The notes under the pieces were generated by a model. It was not told where the DNA came from. It worked only from the letters and a program-made list of their open reading frames with translations, and searched no databases. Below are positions 21,690 through 33,842 of a stretch of 64,000 bases of DNA, piece after piece. Positions within the stretch are counted from its first letter, which is position 1. Each line of letters starts with the position of its first letter. The DNA is from Melieria omissa (Eukaryota; Arthropoda; Insecta; Diptera; Ulidiidae), in assembly GCA_963971225.1 (NCBI GenBank), contig OZ020269.1:84544450-84608449 (forward strand), written 5' to 3'. Both the position numbers and the translations under genes were made by a program.

Positions 21690-21940
21690 ATATCAAGCTA
21701 TACTCCAAAGGGCGCCACATGAATCCATAGCCCAATCTTTGCTAGACACCATGTTTGCTTACTGGCTGAATCTTCCGAGGCAGCTACTTCCGAGGCACTT
21801 TCGCCGACCGCGTGTTTTTAAAATTACAACAAAATTTTTCATAGCACAGTCCTAATGCCGGCCTCGATAGTGCACGACCAGCTCGCTGGCTTTTCATCAT
21901 CAGAGACTCCATGTTCGATTTCTTGTTCGGGCTTTTTGCT
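21690..21940 (-). pseudogene. LINE ORF1-like relic upstream of Gr-3
   Basis: Counterpart of 12345-12640. The minus frame reads DDEKPASWSCTIEAGIRTVL. It has lost about 60 bp compared with the Gr-2 and Gr-5 copies. Confidence 0.5.
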
Positions 21941-21944
21941 GTTG

Positions 21945-22229
21945 AGATGATGATCCCGGCCCCGAATTTGCTGTCCTTTCCATTCAGCCGGCAGCCGACG
22001 AGCGATACAATGTGTAGGGTGTAAAGATAAGCCGCATTTTTGTTTATAATGTTTCAATAAATTTCATTAAAACTACATTTGATCACACTTCATTGAGACT
22101 ATATTTATTTTTTAACTTTAATACTGTCGGTCCCACGGACTGACGCCAGCCAAACGAAAATTTTAGTTCCGGTCTTTAGGGACCGGCGCCGGCCACACGG
22201 TAAGTTCATTGCGGCGCCGGGCTCAACGT
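21945..22229. mobile_element. Insert ending at the receptor-flank TTAA (piggyBac-like candidate)
   Basis: Between GGGCT (about 21942) and TTAAACACTC (22230 on) lies about 285 bp absent from the Gr-2 and Gr-5 flanks. The right edge falls on the same TTAA used by the element at 17844-18464. The left TTAA is not visible, so the element is truncated or the boundary uncertain. Confidence 0.5.
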
Positions 22230-22527
22230 GTTAAACACTCATCTACTTCTTCGCTATTCACAAGAAGTAGACAAACATTACAAGCAACGCACAACTGCGC
22301 ACAACACTGGCCGCTAACGTCAACTGTCCGTTGACGAATTTTCGATTTGCTGCTTTATTTGATGACAGATTAATTAGAGGAGCTGATTTTTATCAAAGCC
22401 ATTTCCTTGACTTGTGTCAAGTGCAAGTGTGCCCAGGGTAAACAAAGATCTCAAACTCACTTAAGTGGGCATATGAACGCAGCCATAACCACAACAGTTT
22501 GTCGTCGTTTCTTCAGTGAGCCACATC

Positions 22528-23798
22528 ATGCATCGTTCCAACATCGCACCGCGTCGCCGCATCAACCGCTTCATCGGCAGCTTTAGCTTCTACTTTGCAA
22601 TGCTGCTAGGCGCCACCAGCATACATATAGACTTCATCCGGCGGAAAGTACACACCACGCTGCACTACAAGTTGTGCGCTGTTTGCGCGAATATCGCCTT
22701 CGTGGCCTGCATGCCCTGGTGCTATCGCACCATCGCTCGCCACCTGCCAAAGTTCCAGCCGAATGCCAGGTTGCTGTCCCTCAGCCGTCTGGGAGGTTGG
22801 CTCAACAGAACGGTGGTACTGTGGCTGATTGTGTCGCGTTGGTGGCGCGACCGTCAGTTGCGAGCCATCGCTCTCGACTTTGTTGCATTCGACGAGCGCT
22901 ACAACGATCGACCACGAACTCAGCACGCCGCCATCGAGCAGCGTTTCGACGCCATCTTCTATGCGAAGACGTTCACTGTCAGCGTTGTGCCACTGTACGT
23001 GTTCCGCACCAGCTACAAGATGACGGGCGGATTTTGCTTGGACTACATTTTGCTGTCACTATTCTTCTACTGCTTCTTTCATATTTTGCACAGTGTGCAG
23101 CTGCAATACTTCCATCTGCTGTGGTACGCATGCAAACAGTTCTATCTGCTGAATGCGCATCTACGGGAGACACTGCAGCAGTCGCGTCTGTGTGCAACAG
23201 CTGATCAACAAGCGGCGGCACGCGCGGACTTACGCGAGCTGACATTGTTGCATTCTCGTCTGGTGCAGCTGCTGCAACACCTCAACGACGACAACCAATA
23301 CCACATGTTGCCGCTGCTGCTGTGGAATCTGATGCACAACGTGCTTTTCGGTTTCAACACGGTGCGCTTCAGCAGATTATTTGACAACGAACCAGGCACC
23401 GATCTGCTTACGTGGCTTGGTTTGTTCAACGTCGCGGTGCTCTTTGTGGACGTAAATCTGTACTTATGGCTTTGCGACGACACGGTGTGCATCCAAAAGG
23501 AGACGGCACAAATACTTAAGGAGTTCAATGCGCTGCCGTTGACCGATGGCGATTTGAAGCGACAGGTATTCGGGTTGGGATTTACTTTACTTTATTGTTT
23601 ATTAATTATTTAATGACAATCGAATCTTCTCTTTTGCAGTGCGAACTCTTCGCTCTGAAGCTCAAGTTGTGTCAGCCGCAAGTCAACTTTAGCGGCATGT
23701 TCAATCTGAACAGGCAGAGCGCACTGGCCATGTGGGCCTACAGCTTGCAGCATATTCTAATCTTGGTGCAATTTAGCTATGAAGCGCTTGAGAGATGA
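22528..23798 (+). CDS. Gr-3: gustatory-receptor-like protein, intact
   Basis: Predicted 398-residue receptor. Exon 1 is 22528-23565 (346 codons), the phase-0 intron 23566-23639 (GTATTC..TTGCAG, 74 bp), and exon 2 23640-23798. The start MHRSNIAPRRR was chosen over the in-frame ATG four codons earlier because only this one is shared by all copies. Helices are predicted around residues 17-35, 47-67, 85-103, 143-166, 172-195, about 295-316, and in exon 2. The motif near the end is QHILILVQF. Relative to Gr-2 it carries extra residues (QQAAARADL) before TM6, shared with Gr-4 and Gr-6. The donor +3 to +6 bases are poor (ATTC), so splicing may be weaker. No disabling change was seen. Confidence 0.88.
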
Positions 23799-24054
23799 AT
23801 AAAGCAATAGCAAACAATCAATTTGCATTTTTCACAATCTCGCATTTAGCTGATTTCAGAGTTCGAACCAGCATCAAACTTAGATTATATATTACCAGCT
23901 GATTTGAGAGAAGGTGAAGGAATCGGGTTCTTATCGACATCAGATGAATGCTGAAGACTTCACAGCAGCTAAGAGAACTGTGGAAAGAGCTGGCAGAAAC
24001 GATTGGATACCTCATTGAAGGACAGGTGAACACACACAAAAACAAACTTGAGAT

Positions 24055-24273
24055 ATGGGCGAATTGAACTTTCATCTTAACTGCACACTGGTCACGGAGT
24101 ATTTCGCAACTACTTATTTCGGGTTGGGAAGGATGACTCATAGTGGCCTGGACTGTCAAATCAATGAAGACACAAGTCACGTGCTATTTCACTCCCCTCA
24201 GCTTACAGCAGTTTATGATCGCATCAATGCGGTGACGGAAGAACAATTAAGAGCCCAAAATGCTATGAAATGA
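24055..24273 (+). pseudogene. LINE ORF2 3'-end relic after Gr-3
   Basis: SGLDCQINEDTSHVLFHSPQ then RINAVTEEQLRAQN gives the clearest resemblance of the five copies to a LINE C-terminal Cys/His knuckle. One cysteine is replaced by serine. Confidence 0.5.
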
Positions 24274-24464
24274 AATGAGTGAAAAATATTTTAAATATTT
24301 ACATTTCGTAATTGAATAATGAAAAATCTATATACACCGGGAGATATTCATTGAATACCTTGTGGTTTCGTTTCACAGTTGCCACTGTGCCAAACTATCG
24401 TTAAAGCAAACCTGTTACCACACGCAGATTCTGGTAAAGGACCTATAGTGTTTAGTGTCTACGG

Positions 24465-25585
24465 TATCAAATAAGTCGGAGAGGTCACTTCCAATGTCGC
24501 TCTGCAAAGTCTCTCGAGCTTATACTTAGCCCCTTATCGGGCTATCAAATGCTGAATTGTAACCGATAAAGAGATGGTGTGTATCGATTTGACTGTCATG
24601 GGCCTACTCCCGGACTTGGCGTAGAGTAAATATCTGGTCGATGGTGGACTTACCATGTCTAAAGGTCTCTGATAGGGTCCAATCAGCGCCTTGGCGAGTT
24701 GCTTAAATCATTCACATAATACACTCGTCAGGACCTTATACGCGATGGGAAGTAGGCTGATACTTTTGTAGTTGGTGCATATCGTTGCGTCGCCTTTTTT
24801 CAACACTGGGCAAAGGGCACTGAGGTTCAAATCGTTGGGTATACATTTATCCCGTCATATTTTGCATGCACCTAATCAGGTCACCGCCACCGGCCTTGAA
24901 CAATTCTGCAGTGTCGTCTTGTGGGCAGCATTCTTCGCTGTAGTGGTTGCGCGAAACTCTTCGTCGTACCAATGGTTTCTTGCTGGCGGGCGTCGGAAAC
25001 GGATGTGAGCCCATAATCCGCCAATGTCTTCAGATGGAGCGACAGAGCTGGTTAGAGAGTTGAGTGGAGTAGGCTTCGGCTGTCCCTTGTGATCGCAGCT
25101 TACTGACGTCTAGCTTTCTTTGCAAACTAGGCTGTGCGGTCTTCGCTGAGCAAAAACGCATACCTACCATGGCTGCAACAAGGTTGTAGTCCAAGTCGAT
25201 GTTCGGTCCTCGGAACGCGCGCGAATCTAGAATGCTAGAAGCATGAGTTCCATCAATCACAATGTGATAAATCTCGTAGCTGGTCGAGTTATCGCGGGAT
25301 AACCAGGTAGCCTAATGGATGTCGAGGTGCTGGAATCTGGTGCTACTAACTACCATGTTTCGTGCCGCTGTGCAATCGATCAGCCTCAGACCGTTGTTCG
25401 CAGTGGTCGCATGGAGGCTGGACTGCCCGACTGTGGGACCAAATATACCTTCTCGCCCGATATTTGCATTGAAGTCCCCGAGGATGATTTTGACAACATG
25501 GGCCGGCCACCCGTCGCAGACGTTTTCGAGCTTCGCATAGAAGGCATCTTTGGTAACATCGTCCATCGTAGCGACGATCTCTAGC
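24465..25585 (-). pseudogene. RTE-type LINE fragment, degenerate
   Basis: The minus strand repeats parts of the RTE at 54.1-57.1 kb: endonuclease stretches AFYAKLENVCDGWPAHVVKI, LGDFNANIGREGIFGPTVGQ and NNGLRLID (25566-25312), then FRGPNIDLDYNLVAAMVGMR (25260 down), then sequence equivalent to the region before the palmar RT. Many frameshifts and deletions. Confidence 0.75.
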
Positions 25586-25800
25586 TAGCAGCAGCGATGC
25601 AACGCCAACGATAAGGGGAAGAACCGCTTCGTAAACAACACGGAGAGGTGCAATGGCCAACGAATAGAGGCACAATGGCCAGCGAACCACAGCACAACGG
25701 CACGACCAGAACGTGTGGAGTCAGGATAGCTGATGTGCATCGAGATATGGCAAAATGAAGGCGCAGACTCAACGAACCGCTTCGAGAGTACTATTACGTA

Positions 25801-27200
25801 ATGCTCAACGCGGGTCGTAGAGGCAGGCTAGACAAACCTTCAATCATTTCGTACATAATTGGTGATATCAATGACAACGTGCTGTCTAGAACTTTGTGGG
25901 CTATGAATCATCAAAGCTGTAACGATTTTCTCAGTTCATTGGAGAATGTGGTGCCGACGCCAAGTGATGCAGCAGAAGCAAAGCCGACTCAAGGGCAACA
26001 GCAGCAGCAACCCGGCAACGACAGCAGAGGCATCAAGTGCTATAACTGCAACGAGTTCGGGCATATAGCTGCTAAATGTCCGAAGCCAAAGCGGAAGAAC
26101 CGTTGCCAGAAGTGCTTAAAAGTTGGGCATGAGGCCAAGAATTGTCAGGCGCAAACCAAGCCTACAGTAACGAGGATTGAGAACGATTACGAGCGATCGG
26201 AGCAGACGATACCAGCTGTTATGAAGAAGGTCATCATTTTAGGCTAGCAATACGATGCATTTGCAAACACAGGCAGCGATGTGTCACTAATTCAGAAGTC
26301 GGTGGTGTTGGCCTGGCAGCGGTCGCCAGCAACGAAAGGCCTAATCGGATTTGGAGGATTGGAGGTTCAAGTCTGATAAAATCGAAGCAGCGATCGAGGT
26401 GAACAACCGGTCAATTGTAGCTACATTTTATGTGGTGCCAGATGCAGTTTTGCCTTATCAGGTACTACTGGGTCGGAACGTGTTATGCCGACAGGAATTC
26501 CACTTGGTGGTGGAGTCCGAAATTTTAGAGCTGCTCGCGACTAAGGGAGATAGACACGAGCAAATTAGCGGCGTAACGGCAGATGAACAACAGAGGCTAG
26601 AGGAGTTGCTGTACGAATACGACGACCGATTCGCGGAGGATCTATCGAATTTGGGGCTGTGCAACACAACGGAAATGAAGATCAAGGTCAGCACCGATAA
26701 GCCCGTTATCGGCAAGATATACCAGGTACTTATGGCGCAACGAGGTAAGCTATCCGAAATCCTTCAAAAGCTTCAAGCCAACGATGTCATCCGACCAAGT
26801 ACATCCCCACATGCGGCATCAGCCTTACTAGTCCAGAAGTCCAACGGCGAACAACGAATGTGTGTCGACTATAGGGCACTGAATGCAGTCACTGTGAAGA
26901 AGCAATATCATGCCGATTATAGAGGAACAGCTGTCACGTGTAGCAGGGAATGCGGTTTTTGCAACGCTAGATATGACGTCGGGTACTATCGAATCCCGTT
27001 GAAGGAGAAGTCAAAAAAGTACATCGCGTTCTTGACACATGAAGGGCTCTTCGAACATATAGTCATGCCTTTCGGCCCAGTGAATGCCCCGATGGTGTTT
27101 CAAGAGATGATTGTTAATGTTATAAAGGGAGCAGAATCGGCAACGAATCATCAACTATGTAGACGAAGTCATTATTGCAAGGAAGACGGTTGCTGAGGGT
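25801..27200 (+). pseudogene. Ty3/gypsy-type gag-pol fragment (nucleocapsid, protease, RT start)
   Basis: The plus strand codes two zinc knuckles (CYNCNEFGHIAAKC and CQKCLKVGHEAKNC) after a Gln-rich linker. After a TAG near 26245 comes a protease-like stretch where the catalytic DTG is NTG (FANTGSDVSLIQ), then a new frame with the RT N-terminal region (MCVDYRALNAVT, RIPLKEKSKKYIAF, MPFGPVNAPMVF). It stops abruptly at about 27203. Both the stop and the lost aspartate say it is inactive. No LTR was found on either side. Confidence 0.8.
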
Positions 27201-27206
27201 CACGAC

Positions 27207-29090
27207 GCACAGTGGCTCAATTTGTCATTTCAGGTTGCAAAATTAATAACTCCTGAACGAATAGAGATAATTGGAAAATTTGTTTTGCTGTTGATTAGAA
27301 ATTCATCAGGCTATTGTATTCTCAAAAATAAACTCAATCGAGGTACAGGGTGCTGCGTAATACTTTGTCAAAGTTCGGCTTACTGTAAATAAGAATAATG
27401 CGAACAGCAATGATAAGTTTTAGTTGCAAAATTCATTAAAAAAGATGAAAAGTAATAAGAATTTTATGAAATAATCTGAAAGAGTCAAATTTAAAGATAC
27501 AAATTCATAAATTTTGCTTTCAAAATCAGAACCAGAATTCGAAAAATTTACGTAAAAACTCAATTTTTGTTGGACAATCCTAAGTTCAAAAACAATGCTA
27601 AAGCTTCATTAGGACTATATTTGAGCGGTTGCACATTGCGTGGGTTGGGAATACTGTTTTTAATTTTGTTAAGACTATCCGAGTTTGCTGGTAAAACTGC
27701 TTTCACTATAATGCCTTTAATTTGCTCCTGATGCTTATTTTATTTTATGGTCAAAGCTTCTGAAAAGTGGGTGGTAATTATTTTCCCCGTTGCCTCCATA
27801 AGCTTCCTTGTTTTAGTGAATGACGCACCGTCCTGAGTTGACTTTTTCGGCCTTTCTTTTGTCGCCATTGATGTCGGTGGTTGGTCATCGCTTATGCTAC
27901 ATGCATCTCCTACATCGAAGTAAATTGTTTTTTCCAACCACTCCTCATTATTCTGGACAAAATTGAATTTGGTATGGTTTGCCGCAATCCATTTCAACTT
28001 TGTAGTGCGATAAGTCCTGGAGTCCTAAGTCCTTCTCTTCAGTCGAAGATTTGTTGGCTGCAGGCAAACTTTTTTCGACGTAACCAATTCCTTTAGCGAC
28101 AGCCAGAACGAACTTCTCCTTTATCTTCGAAATAGTAAAAATTTAAAACGGCTTCTTCGGTTTAGTTGCAGTGGCGGAATTGAAGTGATGTTTAGTTCAA
28201 ATTAAATTCGAAACTAACTTTACTTACTCTAAAATTCTATGACAGACACAGTGTTAGTATATTGTTAAAAACAAAAACATCACATCAAAGAATACATTGA
28301 TGATTGACTGGTTGGCGGAAATGAAAGCCAACTTGTTTTTCATACGTGCGAACTGCGCATCCAGTAAAAGTATTCTTTACTTCGAGCTTACAGCAATATA
28401 CGCCGAAAAAAAGTCGACTTAATATTGAATTGCAAGTTGTATCACATCTTAAATGAAGCCAAAATCCAAATTTGCATGCCCTGGCAACAAGTTTAATCGC
28501 GTGTAATTGATTAACTATCAAAATCTTGACGAACTTGTTCGAACGCACGCAAACGAAAGCACAAAATTGCGCGAGTTGGCCACAGAAAAATCGCTGTAAA
28601 ATCCAGTCGGGCAAAATCAGGCACCCGATCTCTTCAGGGCAGTACTCACAGAAGACTAGTGAACAATTTTGAAAGTTTTTTTTTGAAAGTCTATCGAAAG
28701 TTCAAAAAGACTGATAAAAACAGTGCTTCAAGTGAGTGCCTATGAAAAGACAACAACAACAACCAACTTTTTTTTTCTATATTTAATTATTTACTACAAA
28801 CGCCATCTTTTACGATGCTGGTGCAAAGAGTTTCAATTAATTTGCTCCTTTCCGTATTTTAAAACTTCAGCATTGCCAAAAAAGTGCAAATTGCTGATAT
28901 TATTTAACACTCTAAAAATTTATCAACTTTGACGGGCTCTACAAGCAATACTATTTGTCCAATTTAGTTAAGGTTTTCGGGTTTCTTAGGTCCAAGCATT
29001 TATCTATCGGAAAAGTATAACAGTTTCCCCCAAATCGAACATGACAAAATCGACTTTTCCAACCTACGTCGGCAGAATCAGCCACTGTGC
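27207..29090. repeat. Left arm of an inverted repeat around Gr-4 (interrupted)
   Basis: 27207-27355 and 28387-29090 are the reverse complement, by eye, of 33842-33707 and 33720-33010. The two pieces are contiguous in the right arm, so 27356-28386 is an insertion in the left arm. The arms total about 850 bp. Confidence 0.8.
27356..28386. mobile_element. About 1.03-kb insertion in the left inverted-repeat arm
   Basis: TACAG occurs at both joints, as a possible 5-bp target duplication. One minus frame of 85 codons (27997-27740) is open but not recognised. No clear terminal inverted repeats were found, so the class is unknown. Confidence 0.55.
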
Positions 29091-29325
29091 GCCGCACCCT
29101 CAGTTTCTGGTGTATGACTAACGCTTCATCACTCACCGCATTCCATACGGTTTGAGATGTAATGATTGAGTGATTTGTGTCTTCATTGAATTGGCAGTCC
29201 GGGCCACTATAAATCATCGTGCCCAAACTGAAATATGTAGTTGCGAAGTGCTCCGTGACCAGTGAGCAGCTGCGGTGAAAGTTCAACTCGCCCCATATCT
29301 CAATTTTGGGGTTGTATATATCCAC
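28951..29325 (-). pseudogene. LINE ORF2 3'-end relic after Gr-4
   Basis: Same frame as at 14247 (LVTEHFATTYFSLGTMIYSG then DCQFNEDTNHSII). It lies 3' of Gr-4 on the same strand and joins the inverted-repeat arm inside the frame. Confidence 0.5.
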
Positions 29326-29567
29326 CTGCCTGTCGATAAGCTATCCTATCGTTTCTGCCAGCTGTGTAGTGACGCCACTATTTCCAGTTCTCTTTGCTGC
29401 TGTGAAGTCTTCTGTATTGATCTGTTAAGATCTCGATAAGAACCCGATCCTTCCACCTTCCTTCAAATCAACTGTTAATATATAATCTAAGTTTGATGCT
29501 GGTTCGAACTCTGACATCGGCTAAACGCGAGATTGTAAAAAATGCAAATTGATTGTTTGCTGTTGCT

Positions 29568-30842
29568 TTATTCATGTCTCAAGTGCGCCTTATAAATAAA
29601 TTGTAACAGGATTAGGATGTGCTGCAGAATGAAGGCCCACATGGCCAGCGCGCTCTGCTTGTTCAGACTGAACATGCCGCTAAAGTTGACTTGTGGCTGA
29701 TGCAATTTGAGCTTCAGAGCGAAGAGTTCACACTAATTGAGAGAAGATTAAATTGTCATTAGTAAAACTCAATAATAAAGTCCAGTAAATGCCAACCCGA
29801 TTACCTGTCGCTTCAAATCGCCATCGGTCAACGGCAGCGCATTGAACTCCTTTAGTATATGTGCCGTCTCCTTTTGGATGCACACCGTGTCGTCGCAAAG
29901 CCATAAGTACAGATTTTGGCCCACAAAGATCACAGCAACGTTGAACAAACCAAGCCCCATGTGCAGATCGGTACCTGGTGCGTCGTCGAATAATCTGCTG
30001 AAGCGCACCACGTTGAAACCGAGCAGCACGTTGTACGTCAGATTCCACAGCAGCAGCGGCAACATGTGATATTGGTTGTCGTCGATAAGGTGTTGCAGCA
30101 GCTGCACCAGACGCGAATGCAACAATGTCAGCTCGCGCAAGTCCGCGCGTGCCGCCACCCGCTGACCAGCTGTTGCAGACAGACGCGACTGCTGCAGTGT
30201 CTCCCGCAGATGCGCATTCAGCAGATAGAACTGTTTGCAAGCGTACCACAGCAGATGGAAGTATTGCAGCTGCACGCATTTCAAAATATGATAGAAGCAG
30301 TAGAAGAATAGTGACAGTAAAATGGCGTCCATGGAAAATCCGCCCGTCACTTCGTAGGCGGTGCGGAACACTGACAGTGACAAAATACCGACAGTGAGCG
30401 CCTTCGCATAGAAGATGGCGTCGAAACGGTTCTCGATGGCGGCGTGGTGAGTCCGTGGTCTATCGTTGAAGCGCTCGTCGAATGCAAAAAATTCGAGAGC
30501 GATGGCTTGCAACCGACGATCGCGCCACCAACGCGACACCAGCAGCCACAGCACCACCGTTCTGTTCAACCAACCTGACATACGGTGGATGGGCAGCAAC
30601 GTGGCATTCGGCTGGAACTTGGGCAGGTAGCGAGAGACGGTGTGATAGCACCAGGGCATGCTAGCCATGAAGGCGACATTCGCGCAGACAGCGCACAAAT
30701 TGTAGTGCAGCGCGGTGTGCACTTTCCGCCGGATGAAGTCTATGTGTAGGCTGGTTGCGCCCACGAGCAGAGCAAGGTAGAAGCCAAAGCAGTCGATGAA
30801 GCGGATGATGTCACGACGCTGAGCGACTCTGGGGCGATACAT
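29568..30842 (-). CDS. Gr-4: gustatory-receptor-like protein, intact, inverted
   Basis: Predicted 400-residue receptor and the only one on the minus strand. Exon 1 is 30842-29805 (346 codons), the phase-0 intron 29804-29733 (GTAATC..AATTAG, 72 bp), and exon 2 29732-29568, ending TAA. The start MYRPRVAQRRD was chosen by match to Gr-6 (MYRPNVAQRHH). An upstream in-frame ATG (30890) would add 16 residues without membrane features. The TM7 motif is QHILILLQF. It is the closest relative of Gr-6, sharing LLPIHRM..GWLNRTVVLWL and the exon-2 end YKAHLRHE. The acceptor is TTAG, not the CAG of the sisters. The palindromic CACTTAAGTG of the 5' box is partly lost. No disabling change was seen. Confidence 0.87.
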
Positions 30843-31169
30843 TACGCTGGAGAATCCACGACAAACTGTTAAGGTTATGTTGCTGCGCACTTATGTGAGT
30901 TTGAGATCTTTGGTTGGTATGGGGACACGTGCACCAGACACAAGTCAGGCTTTGATAAAAATCAGCTCCTCTAATAATTCTCACATCAAACAAGCCAATA
31001 AATCGAAATTTCTTCAACGGACAGTTGACGTTAGCGGCCAGTGTTGTGTGTTGCTTGTAATTTTTGTCTACTTCTTGTGGATGGCGAAGAAGTAGATGGT
31101 TGTTTAAACAGCCCGAACTAGGAATAGAACATGGAAACTCTGATGATGAAATGGTCTTAAAATTATATT

Positions 31170-31328
31170 AGGGGTATTCACACCGAGCTCGTTACTTTGT
31201 AAGTTCGGAGCACGGTAGTGTTATGTGTGTATATTGTTTTTGTAAAAGAATCAAACAAAAACAAAATGTACGTACAAAACTACCGAGTACCGAACTAACA
31301 AAATTACAAGTTCGGTGTGAATACCCCT
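31170..31328. mobile_element. 159-bp MITE with 3-bp ATT target duplication
   Basis: The ends AGGGGTATTCACACCGA and near-complement are flanked by ATT (31167-31169, 31329-31331). The paralogous site near 39.13 kb is uninterrupted. A 3-bp duplication suggests a PIF/Harbinger-type MITE. Confidence 0.75.
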
Positions 31329-31345
31329 ATTAAAAGTTTAATTAA

Positions 31346-32239
31346 CCCTTTCCGGTCATTTTCCACATTTCGTGAGATACAATGTTTTCCTTCAAAATAT
31401 TGACTCTTTTTGAACATTTTAGCAATAAAATACAAAAAAATTTCGAAAAAATAATTTTGGTTGAGAATTACAGCTTCATCGAATTTGTACGATATATCGT
31501 ACAATGGTCCGGAAAGAAGTAAAAATTCATGCATTTTATGTTTCGGTTTTTTAAGTTTTGTGAACAATTCATTGATAGAAGAACAATTTTGATAGAAGAC
31601 ATAAATTATAATAACAAAAAATCAAAACGTGATTTCATTTTGGTCGAAAGTTATATAAATAATATATATAAACAATTGATTCACTCACATTCGGCCTTAT
31701 ATAGCTGTTGTTGTTGTTGCAAACCCCTTTTCCTCTCAATAAAACACAGAATCAATTAAAATTCGTAGGGTTTTACAGAAAGATACTAAATATAACCGAT
31801 TCCTTTTATTATAGTGGGAGTGGCAAGTACGCATGTCTAAACTTACATAACCCGTGTCTGCCCAGTAAAACACAAAATCGTCTAGAAATGTTTATTTTTA
31901 ATCAAAAAATGCCAAATTTTATTAGCCACGTGGTTTACAGATGGACGTGGCAGGCATACAAATGCTATAAATCAACTGAGATTCAAACTTTGAAATTGTT
32001 TCCCTTTTTGGTACCAAAAAGCATTAAATATTTAAAAATTCCTATGCAGAAGTACCGTAATTTGCTGGTTTTTCAAAATCCGCAAAAAGCTGCTTACAAA
32101 ACGCACTCATCCTGTGTAGCCACGGCTATTATGATTTACATTTTTAAACAGAATGATACAACACAGCCTACTTAGTGAAAATTAAAAAACTGTTGCATGT
32201 TGCTGTTGTACGATATGTCGTAAAAATTTCCGGAAAGGG
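31346..32239. mobile_element. piggyBac-like TTAA element, 894 bp
   Basis: The ends CCCTTTCCGG and CCGGAAAGGG are flanked by TTAA (31342-31345, 32240-32243). Outside it, both flanks match the continuous paralogous sequence near 39.1 kb. A 155-codon plus frame (31708-32175) is open but not recognised as a transposase. Confidence 0.75.
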
Positions 32240-32929
32240 TTAAATTTTATTGAATTTCAAATTTAAAACTTTTGATTATGGTTTCTACAAAAAAGTGTTA
32301 TGTTAGACGGAAACAAGGTTCTTTTGCGTATAGAGCGTAGCATTTTTGTAGCAATGTGTAATTTTGACGATTTATTTTGGGATTATAGAAAATTTATTTA
32401 TTTTATTGGATTTATTGAGCTCATATTTAGGTACGAAAAAGCATTTTAATAGAAAATATTAGCAACAAAGTTAATCATTGAAAAAGCAATGTTTAATCTC
32501 ATCTCAAAAAACCAATAAAACTTGATAATCTAATTCAGCCTTAGCCATATAGATACACTGGGCTTCTACTGCAGAGTTGGCTATTTTCCAAGTTGCCAAA
32601 TTTTGTCCTTGCTTCTAATTGTTTTCCCATCCCATCAACATGATTCAGTTCAATCCGTTACTTTGGATTAAGTTCAACAACAACACAGTGCCAGTAAAGA
32701 CTAACGGAAAATAACTGAGCGCTCATCGAAGAAATAAACCCTGGGATATCAACTTTCAAAAAATCTCACCATAGGGAGGTGTCTCTCTTAGGGGACGATA
32801 GATGGCAGCACTGGCGCACGTCAGGGATTTTGGGTATTTGAAACCCCCTAAAAATCTGTTTGTTGATAACAATTCGTGTATCCACCATTGTTTCGCAATC
32901 ATCTCAAAACGCCTCCATGTTCTTTTTCT

Positions 32930-33015
32930 TCCTCTTCAGCGCCGTGTTGAAGCCGCTCCACTAACTCGAACTACATCAAGACCGGAATTTGTGCCGCCGC
33001 ACAGTGGCTGATTCT
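32930..33015 (-). pseudogene. Diverged receptor C-terminal scrap (inverted block)
   Basis: The minus strand resembles the end of the 38367-38533 remnant, from the CGGCGGCACAAATT region to the GCGCTGAAGAGGAAGAA region. Only the very end of the exon survives. Confidence 0.5.
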
Positions 33016-33842
33016 GCCGACGCAGGTTGCAAAAGTCGATTATGTCATGTTCGATTTGGGGGAAACTGTTATATTTGTCCGATAGATAAATGCTTGGACC
33101 TAAGAGATCCGAAAACCTTAACTAAATTGGACAAATAGTTTTGCTTGTAGAGTCAATTTTTAGAGTGTGAAATAATATCAGCAATTTGCACTTTTTCGGC
33201 AAAGCTGAAGTTTTAAAATATGGAAAGGAGCAAATTAATTGAAACTTTTTGCACCAGCATCGTAAAAGAAGGCATTTGTAGTAAATAATTAAATATAGAA
33301 AAAAAAGTTGGTTGTTGGTGTTGTCTTTTCATAGGCACTCACTTGAAGCACTGTTTTTATCACTCTTTTTGAACTTTCGATAGACTTTCAAAAAAAGGCC
33401 ATACTTGCCACGGTTCCGTCTTTGGGAAAATTGTTCACTAGTCTTCTGTGCGTACTGCCCTGAAAAGATCGGGTGCCTGATTTTGCCCGACTGGATTTTA
33501 CAGCGATTTTTCTGTGGTCAACTCGCGCAATTTTGTGCTTTCATATGCGTGCGTTCGAACAAGTTCGTCAAGATTTTGATAGTTAATCAATTACACGCGA
33601 TTAAACTTGTTGCCAGGGCATGCAAATTTGGATTTTGGCTTCATTTAAGATGTGATACAAGCTTGTAATTGAATATTAAGTCGACTTTTTTTCGGCGTAT
33701 ATTGCTGTACCTCGATTGAGTTTAGTTTTGAGAATACAATAGCCTGATGAATTTCTAATCAACAGCAAAACAAATTTTCCAATTATCTTTACTCGTTCAG
33801 GAGTTATTAATTTTGCAACCTGAAATGACAAATTGAGCCACT
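33010..33842. repeat. Right arm of the inverted repeat around Gr-4
   Basis: It matches the reverse complement of 27207-27355 plus 28387-29090. A 87-codon frame (33405-33668) is the mirror of one at 28614-28285, and neither is recognised. Confidence 0.8.

Noticed and set aside
22606..22926. Long antisense frames over receptor exons (for example 22926-22606 minus, 40884-40492 minus)
   Set aside because: They recur at the same place in every copy as shadows of the GC-rich receptor codons, with no start context or known domains.
27740..27997. 85-codon minus frame as a possible host gene
   Set aside because: It lies wholly inside an insertion in one inverted-repeat arm and has no recognisable domain; more likely transposon-derived.
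31708..32175. 155-codon frame in the 894-bp TTAA element as a transposase
   Set aside because: No piggyBac catalytic block was seen; the composition looks like chance translation of AT-rich DNA.
33405..33668. Frame mirrored at 28614-28285 as a conserved gene
   Set aside because: The two copies are arms of the same inverted repeat, so conservation reflects duplication; no domain was recognised.
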